The notes under the pieces: model-generated
The model's input: only the letters and a program-made list of their open reading frames with translations
Told to the model about the DNA's origin: nothing
Database searches by the model: none
Part shown: positions 1 to 6,786 of the stretch, in pieces
How positions within the stretch are numbered: position 1 is the first letter of the stretch
Layout: every line of letters starts with the position of its first letter
Assembly: GCA_040414855.1 (NCBI GenBank)
Contig: JBEDUQ010000316.1
Location: forward strand, 1-14,161
Direction of reading: 5' to 3'
Source of the DNA: DASVXQ01 sp040414855
GTDB lineage: Bacteria > Actinomycetota > CALGFH01
DNA: 14,161 nucleotides
Program-made: the position numbers and the translations under genes

Positions 1-827
1 ACCTGGACGTCAACCTGGCGCGCGCCGAGAAGCTGGCCAAGCGCAAGGCTGACGTCGTGCTGCTTTTCGCGAAGCTGAACGACCCGATCCGCGGGAAGCT
101 CCGCCGGATGATGGAGGCGGGCTACGAAGTCGTCCTCACGCTTGAATGGTGGGACGGTCATCAGCCACACGACCCGGCCTTCAGTCTGCGCAATATCGCC
201 ATGGGCCGTCACGACGCGGCCTTCGACAATTGGTTGCACGCGTTCAGCGAGCTCCCACGCCCGCTCCATCTGCGTCCCCTGCACGAGTTCAACGGCGACT
301 GGTATCCCTGGGGCACCTATTCGCCGGGCAATCTGGTGGCTGATTTCATCCCGGCGTGGCGTCACGTCGCCGAGCGTGCTCGGGCGGTGGCGGGCGATCG
401 GGTGGTGATGCAGCTCTGCTACAACCGAGTCCACGCGCAAGGGAGCCGGGAGCCCCTGGCCAGCTTCTATCCTGGCGACGACTATGTCGATGAATTGGTC
501 GTCAACGGGTACATGCGCCCGGGTAAGCGCCGTTGGAGACAGTTCGCCGAGCTGATCGGGCCGTTCTATGCGCAGTTGCGCGCGATGAATCCAAGGAAGC
601 CATTGTGGATCGGCGAGACAGCCTGCACCGAGCACGGCGGTGACAAGGCGACCTGGATCACCAACATGTTCGAGGCGGTGCTCTCCACCCACCCGGTCAC
701 CTGTCTGACCTGGTTCGATGAATTCGTCAAGGCGCAGGGCGAGCCGGACCGGGACTGGCCTTTCGACACGAGCCGAGCATCGCTGCGCGCGTTCCAGAAG
801 GGTGTGGTGCGAACGCGGTCGACCTGA
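1..827 (+). CDS. GH26-like glycoside hydrolase (beta-mannanase type), 5'-truncated
   Basis: The reading frame is open from base 3 and enters from outside the window, so the N-terminus is missing; the GTG at 57 is an internal codon, not a convincing start. About 274 residues are visible. The segment HEFNGDWYPW (Glu encoded at 285-287) matches the acid/base region of GH26-like hydrolases, and IGETAC (Glu at 615-617) matches the nucleophile strand, with a WFDEF segment following. GH26 enzymes cleave beta-1,4-mannan, some beta-1,3-xylans and related beta-glycans by a retaining mechanism; the substrate here is unknown. The protein is clearly paralogous to the convergent gene at 851-1990: both share HExNGxWYPW, AWRHV, YPGDxYVD and a C-terminal LRAFxxG block. 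Secretion or anchoring cannot be judged without the N-terminus. Only 23 bases separate the two convergent stop codons. Confidence 0.85.
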   Translation, partial: LDVNLARAEKLAKRKADVVLLFAKLNDPIRGKLRRMMEAGYEVVLTLEWWDGHQPHDPAFSLRNIAMGRHDAAFDNWLHAFSELPRPLHLRPLHEFNGDWYPWGTYSPGNLVADFIPAWRHVAERARAVAGDRVVMQLCYNRVHAQGSREPLASFYPGDDYVDELVVNGYMRPGKRRWRQFAELIGPFYAQLRAMNPRKPLWIGETACTEHGGDKATWITNMFEAVLSTHPVTCLTWFDEFVKAQGEPDRDWPFDTSRASLRAFQKGVVRTRST

Positions 828-850
828 CCCGAGATCCTCCGGCCTCGCTG

Positions 851-1990
851 TTACACCAGTCGGACGAGCTTGGTCCGGGCGATGCCATTGCGAAACGCGC
901 GGAGTGTCAGAGGATCCGCGGTGAACCGCCAATCGGTGCGCCCGCCGGTGGACTTGTCACGCTCGAACCAGATGAACCCGATCACTTCGTGGTGAAGGTT
1001 GAGCCAACGGAAGAAGTCACTCGTCCACACTGCCTTGGTGGCACCGGGCTGCGCCCCCGTCTCGGTGATCAGCACCGGCCGGTGGGTGATTTGGCGCAGG
1101 ACCGCAAGCGTCGGGTCGAAGGTTGTCGCCGCGGTGGATTCTCGGACCCCGTATCCGACGACTCCTACCCAGTCCACGTACCGGTCGCCAGGGTAGAGCG
1201 CTTGGAGGCTCACGCCCGGGACCGCCCTGATGATGTTCGGGCTCCACACCCAGATGACGTTGGTGGCGCCGACCCGGTCGAAGAGCGCATGCACGTGGCG
1301 CCAGGCGCGTACGTAGTCGCCAGGCCTGTTCCCGGCGCGTTGCTCCGACCATGGGTACCAGTTGCCATTCATCTCGTGGGCGAACCGCAGCACGACCGGC
1401 CAGCGCTGATTCCGAATCCCTTTGGCGAACTGTGCGATGTAGTTGTCGTACTTGCCCGCGGCGATTCCGGCCAGCGCATACGCGGGCTGGTCGAGCCCGT
1501 GCTCCGGCCCGGCCCACGGTTCCCAGGACAGCACCGGTAGCGCGTTCTGGTTGTAGCAGAGCGAGACCGCCTCAGGGCGAAACGGCTCGGTCCACTTGAC
1601 GAAGTACTCGATCATCGTCGGGTGCGCGCCGGAGCTCTTGGCAACCTGGTCGACCTCCGCCAAGGACCAGGGTGCCTTGTAGGTGCTCACTCCGAATTGC
1701 TTGCCAACGAGGTGGAGGATCTGGCCCTTGCTCGGCACGGTGGGAGGGGCTGGCGTGAACGAAATCCGCTGAATGGGCTTGGTGCGCAGGCTGCTGACGA
1801 TCCGTGGCGCGGGCAGCCCAGGGGTCACCACCGCCACGACGCTGTAGACCAGGCTGCCGAGCAGCACCGCGTGGATCAGCATCCAGAGACGTAGCCGCGC
1901 GCGGGGGCGCCTGCCACTGCTCGGCCCCATGTTGAGGAGCAACCAGGTCCGCTGGCGCCTGCGCGCGGCGAAGTCGTCGTAGTCAGACAC
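851..1990 (-). CDS. Membrane-anchored GH26-like glycoside hydrolase
   Basis: 379 residues from a GTG start. A basic N-terminus (about 1-34, many Arg) precedes one hydrophobic helix (about 36-56), so the protein is probably a type II membrane protein with its catalytic domain outside the membrane. Residues 60-90 form a Pro-rich linker. The catalytic domain shows FAHEMNGNWYPW (Glu206, likely acid/base) and LITETGA (Glu310, likely nucleophile), followed by GFIWFE, as in GH26. It lies downstream of the GT2 synthase at 1983-3335 and overlaps it by 8 bases; no strong ribosome-binding site precedes the GTG, so it is probably translated by coupling. The arrangement recalls synthase-linked hydrolases such as the cellulase beside bacterial cellulose synthases. 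The role in trimming or releasing the synthase product is inferred; the family assignment is well supported. Confidence 0.87.
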   Translation of the reverse strand: MSDYDDFAARRRQRTWLLLNMGPSSGRRPRARLRLWMLIHAVLLGSLVYSVVAVVTPGLPAPRIVSSLRTKPIQRISFTPAPPTVPSKGQILHLVGKQFGVSTYKAPWSLAEVDQVAKSSGAHPTMIEYFVKWTEPFRPEAVSLCYNQNALPVLSWEPWAGPEHGLDQPAYALAGIAAGKYDNYIAQFAKGIRNQRWPVVLRFAHEMNGNWYPWSEQRAGNRPGDYVRAWRHVHALFDRVGATNVIWVWSPNIIRAVPGVSLQALYPGDRYVDWVGVVGYGVRESTAATTFDPTLAVLRQITHRPVLITETGAQPGATKAVWTSDFFRWLNLHHEVIGFIWFERDKSTGGRTDWRFTADPLTLRAFRNGIARTKLVRLV

Positions 1991-3335
1991 TGAGCATCAC
2001 CGAGGAGAGGAGCATCATGCAGCCAAGCAAGTAGGGAATCACGATCAGTGGACTGCTCCTTGCGTCACCCCGGAAGCCGTGCGACCGGGTGCCCCAGCTG
2101 GCGTTGTGGGCCATACGAAAGAACCCAGCTATCCGGATCGGCATGAGGAGCGTGGTATTGATCAGCATAAATACCGGGAGATAGACCAGGTCCTGCGGCC
2201 GATACGCGAAATGGCGTCCAAACCGGATGGCCATAGAGAACAGCGTCATCACCAGAGCGAGACCCAAGGTGATCACCAGCGCCTGCCAAGGAACCTGTGG
2301 GAGCGGAAAGTCCGCATACAAGTCCCACTTCTGCTGTGTGGCGAGCGCCGCGGCCCACGCTGCGAAGGCGCCAAGCAGAACGAACGGAACCACGATGTCC
2401 GAGATGTAAAGGATGGCGAGGATTGGCGCGTGCAGGAGCATCCACGGCAGCATGCGCAGGGTGTTGTACTGGGAACCCCGCGCCCACCGGTACTGCTGCT
2501 TGACCAGCTTCCACAGCTCGGTGGGCGCGTCGGTGTAGACCAGTGAGGTGGACTGGTACACCGTCCTGTAGCCCGCCTTGAGCGTGTAGTTGGTCAGCGC
2601 CCGGTCGTCACTCACCTCCAGGAACACGCCGAGGAACCGCTCCCTCAAGAACTTCTCCATACACTCCAGCAGGATCTTGCGGCGGAACGCGATCGTCCTC
2701 CCAGGCAGGCAGCCGACCGTCCCAAGGGCGCTCATCGCCGGCATCGAGTACTCGCTTCGGACGCTCTCCAGCCAATCCGCCCACCGGGTGAGCACGGAGC
2801 GGCTCGGGTCGAGGATCCGCTGGCGTGTGGTCACCCCACCGACCCTCGGGTCCCGGAATGGCTTGGTCAGCTCGGACAGCGTGTCCGCGGTCCAGATCGT
2901 GTCGGAGTCGACCAGCACCACGATCTCGCCGCTGGCGGCCTCGACACCGATCCGAACCGCGTTGCGCTTGCCAGGCGTGCGGGTCCAGAACCACCACACT
3001 CCGAGCCGACGGCACACCTGCTCGAGCGCGGGGTTGCGTGGACCGTTGATGACCACGATCACCTCGGTCGGCCGCTGCATGACGATGCGTCCAAGCACGA
3101 AGCTGAAAAGCTCCACGGCCTCGTCGACGACGGGGATCACCACCGAGGTCGTGGGCTCCCAACGACGTGTCGCGGGCCGATAGAAGCGTCCGAGGGTGAC
3201 TCGAAGCAACCACAGGGACCAGACGAGCGTCATGAAGACCGCGAATGGGTACACCCGACCCGTCTGAAGCCACGCTCGGATCTCCAGGAGATAGGTCAGC
3301 ACGGTGCCGTGCGGGCGCCGAGTCGGTCGGAGCAC
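1983..3335 (-). CDS. GT2 processive polysaccharide synthase (cellulose/hyaluronan synthase-like)
   Basis: 450 residues from GTG at 3335. An N-terminal membrane helix (about 29-47) leads into a cytosolic GT-A domain. VVIPVVDE (65-72) starts the nucleotide-binding fold, VDSD (142-145) is the DxD metal/nucleotide motif, SDD (242-244) fits the catalytic acidic motif, and QQYRW (280-284) is the QxxRW motif of processive synthases. About four hydrophobic segments follow (roughly 300-330, 350-370, 384-404, 426-449). Such enzymes polymerise a UDP- or GDP-sugar and extrude the chain through the membrane; the sugar cannot be read from sequence. The GH26 partner argues for a beta-linked product, by inference. 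Start choice is uncertain: GTG 3335 has no good ribosome-binding site, and an in-frame GTG at 3302 overlaps the stop of a short upstream ORF with a strong site. The latter would give 439 residues. Confidence 0.9.
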   Translation of the reverse strand: MLRPTRRPHGTVLTYLLEIRAWLQTGRVYPFAVFMTLVWSLWLLRVTLGRFYRPATRRWEPTTSVVIPVVDEAVELFSFVLGRIVMQRPTEVIVVINGPRNPALEQVCRRLGVWWFWTRTPGKRNAVRIGVEAASGEIVVLVDSDTIWTADTLSELTKPFRDPRVGGVTTRQRILDPSRSVLTRWADWLESVRSEYSMPAMSALGTVGCLPGRTIAFRRKILLECMEKFLRERFLGVFLEVSDDRALTNYTLKAGYRTVYQSTSLVYTDAPTELWKLVKQQYRWARGSQYNTLRMLPWMLLHAPILAILYISDIVVPFVLLGAFAAWAAALATQQKWDLYADFPLPQVPWQALVITLGLALVMTLFSMAIRFGRHFAYRPQDLVYLPVFMLINTTLLMPIRIAGFFRMAHNASWGTRSHGFRGDARSSPLIVIPYLLGCMMLLSSVMLSV

Positions 3336-3373
3336 ACGGCTGGACCTGTCTCTGGGGTAGGTGGGGCGAGCAT
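3296..3373 (-). CDS. Possible 25-codon leader ORF upstream of the GT2 synthase
   Basis: On the minus strand AAGGAG (3385-3380) stands 6 bases before ATG 3373, the best ribosome-binding arrangement in this intergenic region. The ORF codes for 25 residues rich in Pro, Ala and Arg and ends in TGA (3298-3296). That stop lies inside GTGCTGA, whose GTG (3302-3300) is an in-frame alternative start of the synthase. It could be a leader peptide coupling translation into the synthase. It could also be the true N-terminus of the synthase separated by a one-base indel or sequencing error. The peptide resembles nothing known to me. Confidence 0.35.
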   Translation of the reverse strand: MLAPPTPETGPAVCSDRLGARTAPC

Positions 3374-3463
3374 GCGTGGCTCCTTGGCTGGACAGACGAT
3401 ATTGGCGGAACTAAACCAAGCGGGGGAATACGCATTTTCGACTGAAGTACGCTGAGCGCAACG

Positions 3464-3475
3464 GTAACTCGTTAC
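3464..3475. promoter_or_regulatory. Perfect 12-base palindrome, possible operator
   Basis: GTAACTCGTTAC reads GTAAC-TC-GTTAC, a perfect dyad about 90 bases upstream of the leader ORF ATG on the minus strand. Such a size and position fit a dimeric repressor or activator site for the synthase gene. No regulator is identified, and a 12-base palindrome can arise by chance. Confidence 0.3.
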
Positions 3476-3505
3476 AGGCTGCGTCCACCATGTTTCGGCT
3501 CTAGG

Positions 3506-3549
3506 GGTACGGCGCCCTTTGTACCATACGAAAATTTCATGAGCGAAAT
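3506..3549. repeat. Two short inverted repeats in the divergent intergenic region
   Basis: GGTAC at 3506-3510 is matched by GTACC at 3521-3525 (10-base loop), and ATTTC at 3534-3538 by GAAAT at 3545-3549 (6-base loop). Arms are only 5 bases each. They lack a T-run typical of a terminator and are more plausible as protein-binding half-sites, if they are functional at all. Confidence 0.2.
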
Positions 3550-3830
3550 CGCCGGAGTTTTAGGTAGGTTTTGCGCGGCAGACCGAGTTGGCGCGGCTCA
3601 CCTATTCGCCAGTTCGGGCGCGCCTGCGCCGCTCAAGCGAGGGCAAATTTCCCTCGTCCTCGTCACTTCGGGGAGCGATACTTTCTGGACGGCACGACCC
3701 GATGCCTCGGCCTGAGAGGCCAGGAGGGGCCAGATGCGAAGAACCGGCTTCACCTGACGTTGACGCGCTCGATCTCCTCCCGCCGTCCGGCGGTGCCTTG
3801 CGACCCCGTGGCGACATCGAGGAGATCATC

Positions 3831-4667
3831 GTGTTCAGCATCAACCAGCAGCAGTTCGCCCATTTCGAGGCGTTCGGCTTCGTCGTCCTGCGTCGTCTGC
3901 TGGACGACCGCGAAGTGTCCGCGCTCACCGGCGAGGTGACCCGGGCGCTCGGCGAGGCCTTCGGCGGGATCGGGACCGACACCGATCCTGAAGGCACCGG
4001 CGGGATCCGGGGCGATTTCCTACCGCTGTCGCTCGACCGGACGCCGTTGAGCCAGGCGCTGATAGCTGACGACCCGAGACTGTTCCAGGGTTCGGCCGCG
4101 CTGCTCGGCGTGCCAACCGTGCCGACGGCGCCGATCGCGACCTGCTTCACCAGCAACGCGGGATGGCATACCGATCAGGGCCCGGATGTCGGCGGCGTGA
4201 AGTTCCTGGTCCATCTCCAGCCGCGCAGCGCCGCCGACGGGGCGCTGCGGGTCGTCCCTGGCTCCCACGCCCCGGGCTTCGGCCGTCGAATGCGCGCCTA
4301 CTGGTCACGGGACCCAGGGGTGCAAGGGTTCGAGGAGTGGCCAGTCCCCGCTATTGTGCTGGAGACCTCGCCGGGTGACGTGATTGCCTTCCACCTGCAC
4401 CTGTTCCACTCCTCGGCCGGTCGTGACAAGCGGCTGGCGTGGACGATCGAGTACCTGCCATGGCCCGGGCTCGGCGACCCGGATCGGCTCCGCGCGGTTC
4501 GCGACCTGGTGGTCGACGCGGTTGAGTTCGACCACGAAGGCTTCGACAAGAAACGGTGGCCGGCCTGGCGGGAGTGGGCCGCCGGCGCCAGAGGGATTGC
4601 GTCGCGGCAGGTCGCGGTCGAGCGGCTCAGGCTTCTCGGGGTCCTCGGGGCGGGGGAGCGACGGTGA
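3831..4667 (+). CDS. Phytanoyl-CoA dioxygenase (PhyH) family Fe(II)/2-oxoglutarate oxygenase
   Basis: 278 residues from GTG 3831, chosen because GAGGAG (3819-3824) sits 6 bases upstream and because the PhyH-like fold begins at once (FAHFEAFGFVVLRRLL). The longer frame back to 3588 adds low-complexity residues only. HTD (113-115) and His193 in LFHSS supply the HxD...H iron triad, and Arg201 just after it fits the 2-oxoglutarate salt bridge; GALRVVPGSH (137-146) is also typical. The family hydroxylates or oxidatively modifies small molecules, lipids and biosynthetic intermediates in the cytosol; the substrate here is unknown. It heads a plus-strand run and overlaps the next gene (GTGA), so it is probably coupled to the kinase-like protein. 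Its neighbours suggest oxidation of a sugar or glycan-linked intermediate, which is inference. Confidence 0.87.
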   Translation: MFSINQQQFAHFEAFGFVVLRRLLDDREVSALTGEVTRALGEAFGGIGTDTDPEGTGGIRGDFLPLSLDRTPLSQALIADDPRLFQGSAALLGVPTVPTAPIATCFTSNAGWHTDQGPDVGGVKFLVHLQPRSAADGALRVVPGSHAPGFGRRMRAYWSRDPGVQGFEEWPVPAIVLETSPGDVIAFHLHLFHSSAGRDKRLAWTIEYLPWPGLGDPDRLRAVRDLVVDAVEFDHEGFDKKRWPAWREWAAGARGIASRQVAVERLRLLGVLGAGERR

Positions 4668-5710
4668 GCGCGGTCCCGCCGCGTGGCTCCGGCTTGGGAG
4701 ACCGGCGGTCCCCGGTCCCGGCCGCGGGCTCGCCTACTCCACTACTACCTTCTCCGGTCCCCGGCCCGGTCGTCGCGTACGGGTTCGACGACGACGAGGA
4801 GACCCGGCGGCTGTTGCGATCGCGGCCGCCACGGGCGGCGCTGGCCTGGGCGGCACGGGAGCTGGGCGGGACCGTCACCTCGGCGCGAGCGCTGCGGGGC
4901 GGCGGCGCGACCGCGGTGCATCTGCTCTCGCTGACGGGCGCCAGCGGTGCGGTCGAGCGGGTCGTGCTGCGTCGTTACGTCCGGCCCGAGGACGTCATCG
5001 AGGAGCCGGACCTCGCCGAGCGAGAGGCGCGGGCGCTCGAGCTCGTGGCCGGTCTCGATCTCGGCGGCGCCGTGGCGACCCCGCGACTGCTGGCCGTGGA
5101 CCCGACCGGCGCGAACGCCGGCGTGCCGGCGCTGCTGATGTCGCGGATCGCCGGCCGACCGGAGTGGTTCCCGCGGGATGTCGACCGCTGGCTGGAGCGC
5201 CTGACCGGGCCGCTGCCCGGGATCCACTCGGCACCGCTGCCGCCGCCCGGGGTGATCCGCCCGTTCGCCCCCTACCGGCAGGACCGGTATGAACCGCCGG
5301 CGTGGGCACGCTGGCCGCGAGTCTGGAGCCGGGCGGTCGAGCTGTTCCACGGGCCCACGCCGAACGACGCCGGCCCGGCCGTGTTCACCCACCGGGACTA
5401 CCACCCCGGCAACGTCCTCTGGCGACGGGGCAGCGTGACCGGCGTGGTGGACTGGGCCTCGGCCAGCATCGGGCCGGCCTGTGTCGACGTCGGCCACTGC
5501 CGCGGCAACCTGTTCCAGTACGGTCTCGAGGTGGCCGAGCGCTTCACCGCCATCTGGGAGGACGTGACCGGCTCGCACTATCACCCGTGGGCCGACGTGG
5601 TCACGATCATCGGCTCGCTGGACGGCCTGCGCGACGATCCGGGGCCCGACCGGTTCCTGGTCGAAGACGCCCTCGCCCGCGCCGTCGCTCGACTGGGCCA
5701 GAGCCCCTGA
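4664..5710 (+). CDS. APH/choline kinase-fold phosphotransferase
   Basis: 348 residues from GTG 4664, which overlaps the dioxygenase stop in GTGA; GGGGGAG (4652-4658) lies 5 bases upstream. The frame is open further upstream inside the dioxygenase gene, but that part is out-of-frame shadow. The first 38 residues are Pro/Arg-rich and probably disordered. The kinase core follows: a Gly-rich N-lobe stretch (about 79-90), the Brenner-type catalytic segment HRDYHPGN (243-250, Asp245 catalytic, Asn250 metal-binding) and VVDW (Asp263, the DFG-equivalent). This fold phosphorylates hydroxyls of aminoglycosides, choline, homoserine, sugars and macrolides. Nothing here points to antibiotic resistance; a biosynthetic small-molecule or sugar kinase is as likely. 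The overlap with the PhyH gene suggests both act on one intermediate, by inference. Confidence 0.85.
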   Translation: MSAVPPRGSGLGDRRSPVPAAGSPTPLLPSPVPGPVVAYGFDDDEETRRLLRSRPPRAALAWAARELGGTVTSARALRGGGATAVHLLSLTGASGAVERVVLRRYVRPEDVIEEPDLAEREARALELVAGLDLGGAVATPRLLAVDPTGANAGVPALLMSRIAGRPEWFPRDVDRWLERLTGPLPGIHSAPLPPPGVIRPFAPYRQDRYEPPAWARWPRVWSRAVELFHGPTPNDAGPAVFTHRDYHPGNVLWRRGSVTGVVDWASASIGPACVDVGHCRGNLFQYGLEVAERFTAIWEDVTGSHYHPWADVVTIIGSLDGLRDDPGPDRFLVEDALARAVARLGQSP

Positions 5711-5768
5711 GCGCCAAGGACGCGACGAAGTCGGGTCGACCGGGGTCGGCATTTACGGCAGATGCAGC

Positions 5769-6290
5769 ATGCTCGGCCTACAGGGAGGATGGTATGAACG
5801 TAGCGTGTCTGACGTGTCGAGTACGGCGCGCAACCGCCGCTATCGAATCCTCCTGGTGACTTCGAGCGGCGGGGTGCTGCTCGACCTGCTCGGCCTTCGG
5901 GCTTGGTGGTCGAGCCACGACGCGGTCTGGGCGGCCGTCGCCGCCGCCGACACCGAAGCGCTCCTTGCCGGGCAGCGGGTCCACTGGCTCCCCGAGCGAG
6001 TTGCCGCGCGGCCGCTGGGTCTGGTCGGCGCAACTATCACGGCCTGGCGGATCCTCGGGCGGGACCGTCCGGACCTGCTTGTGTCCGCCGGGACCGGCGT
6101 GGCCATCGGGTTCTTTCTCGCCGCCAAGATGCGGCGCGTGCCCGCGCTATGGCTGGAGACGCTCAACCTGGTAACGCAGCCAGGGTTGGCCAGCCGGGTG
6201 TGCTCGCGGCTGGCCGCCCGCGTACTGGTGCAGCGACCGGAGCAGCTCCGCCTCCGCCCCGACGCGATAGTCCTCGGAGACCTCTACTGA
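5769..6290 (+). CDS. Alg14/PssD-like glycosyltransferase subunit
   Basis: 173 residues from ATG 5769; shorter in-frame GTG starts at 5805 and 5814 are possible because the conserved region begins near residue 25. Family features are the N-terminal TSSGGVLLDLLGL (31-43), SAGTGVAIGFFLA (106-118), and the C-terminal block with WLETLNL, a VLVQRPEQ segment and an ending GDLY. In Alg14, PssD, CpsF and EpsF relatives this membrane-associated subunit recruits the catalytic partner and contributes to acceptor binding, adding usually the second sugar to a lipid-linked glycan. The next gene, one base downstream, encodes that partner. A 58-base gap precedes ATG 5769. The strong site AGGGAGG (5782-5788) lies inside this reading frame and points to an out-of-frame ATG at 5794, which makes the start uncertain. 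Confidence 0.85.
   Translation: MLGLQGGWYERSVSDVSSTARNRRYRILLVTSSGGVLLDLLGLRAWWSSHDAVWAAVAAADTEALLAGQRVHWLPERVAARPLGLVGATITAWRILGRDRPDLLVSAGTGVAIGFFLAAKMRRVPALWLETLNLVTQPGLASRVCSRLAARVLVQRPEQLRLRPDAIVLGDLY
5794..5859 (+). CDS. Possible 21-codon ORF behind the strongest RBS at the Alg14-like gene
   Basis: AGGGAGG (5782-5788) stands 5 bases before ATG 5794, which opens a 21-codon frame ending TGA at 5857-5859, out of frame with the Alg14-like protein. If translated, it would overlap the start region of that gene and could regulate it. An indel that separates the true start from the body of the gene is an alternative. No similarity is recognised. Confidence 0.25.
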   Translation: MNVACLTCRVRRATAAIESSW

Positions 6291-6291
6291 C

Positions 6292-6786
6292 ATGGCCAAC
6301 GTCCTGGTCACAGTCGGGATGGGCCGCTGGCCGTTCGACCGGCTCGTGGCGGCGGTCGACCAGCTCTGCCCCGAGCACGACGTCTTCGCGCAGATCGGGA
6401 CCGCCACCGTACGGCCATCGTGCCCGCACGCAACTTTCGTGCCGTATCCCGAGCTGCTCGCCCGGGTTGCGGCCGCCGACGTGGTGGTCACCCACGCCGG
6501 CAACACCGTCCGGCTCGTGCAGCGAGTCGGCAAGGTACCGATCGCCGCAGCCAGGGAGGCGCGCCGAGGTGAGATGGGCAACGACCACCAGGTCGCGTTC
6601 CTCGAGGAGGAGTCGGCCTCCGCACGGGTCGTGGCGGCGTGGGACGTCGCGGGGCTCGGCTCGATGGTCCGCGAGCACGCCGCCGTCGAGGCGCGGCTGA
6701 TCGCCGACCGCTCGCTGCGCCCCGTGGTCGACCCCGGCCGGCTGGTCGCGACCCTGGATGCCATCTGTGCGGAGCTGGTCCCGTGA
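6292..6786 (+). CDS. Alg13/PssE-like glycosyltransferase catalytic subunit
   Basis: 164 residues from ATG 6292, one base after the stop of the Alg14-like gene, so translation is very probably coupled. The protein matches the C-terminal nucleotide-sugar-binding half of GT28/GT-B enzymes. It opens with VLVTVGMGRWPFDRLV, has VVTHAGN (65-71), the donor-binding His-Ala-Gly segment, and then GEMGNDHQ (93-100), equivalent to the GExxNDHQ signature of PssE/CpsG/EpsE. The length is normal for the family (about 160-170 residues). With the preceding subunit it should form one cytosolic-face glycosyltransferase that adds a sugar from a UDP-sugar donor to a lipid-linked acceptor. Which sugar is transferred cannot be told. 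The stop overlaps a short GTG ORF that bridges to the radical SAM gene. Confidence 0.88.
   Translation: MANVLVTVGMGRWPFDRLVAAVDQLCPEHDVFAQIGTATVRPSCPHATFVPYPELLARVAAADVVVTHAGNTVRLVQRVGKVPIAAAREARRGEMGNDHQVAFLEEESASARVVAAWDVAGLGSMVREHAAVEARLIADRSLRPVVDPGRLVATLDAICAELVP

Larger units (their letters stand above)
3336..3830. other. Divergent intergenic region between GT2 synthase and PhyH gene
   Basis: About 495 bases separate the divergent starts. The part near the synthase (about 3390-3560) is comparatively AT-rich and holds the palindrome at 3464-3475, further short inverted repeats, and the ribosome-binding site of the leader ORF. The rest (about 3560-3830) is GC-rich and open in the frame of the dioxygenase, but its predicted residues look like low-complexity Arg/Ser/Pro translation of noncoding DNA. 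No clear -35/-10 pair could be assigned for either gene by eye, and no RNA gene or riboswitch fold was recognised. Confidence 0.6.

Noticed and set aside
828..850. A bidirectional terminator between the two convergent GH26-like genes
   Set aside because: The gap is 23 bases, and I see no convincing stem followed by a T-run on either strand.
3588..3830. In-frame extension of the PhyH gene that would add 81 N-terminal residues
   Set aside because: The added residues are low-complexity Ser/Arg/Pro, no ribosome-binding site precedes the upstream starts, and GAGGAG stands 6 bases before GTG 3831 where the conserved domain begins.
4664..5710. The APH-fold gene as an aminoglycoside resistance gene
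   Set aside because: The fold is shared by many small-molecule kinases, and nothing in the sequence or context specifies an antibiotic substrate.
4745..5752. Minus-strand open frame of 335 codons opposite the kinase-like gene
   Set aside because: It is a shadow of the APH-fold gene, whose motifs are complete on the plus strand.
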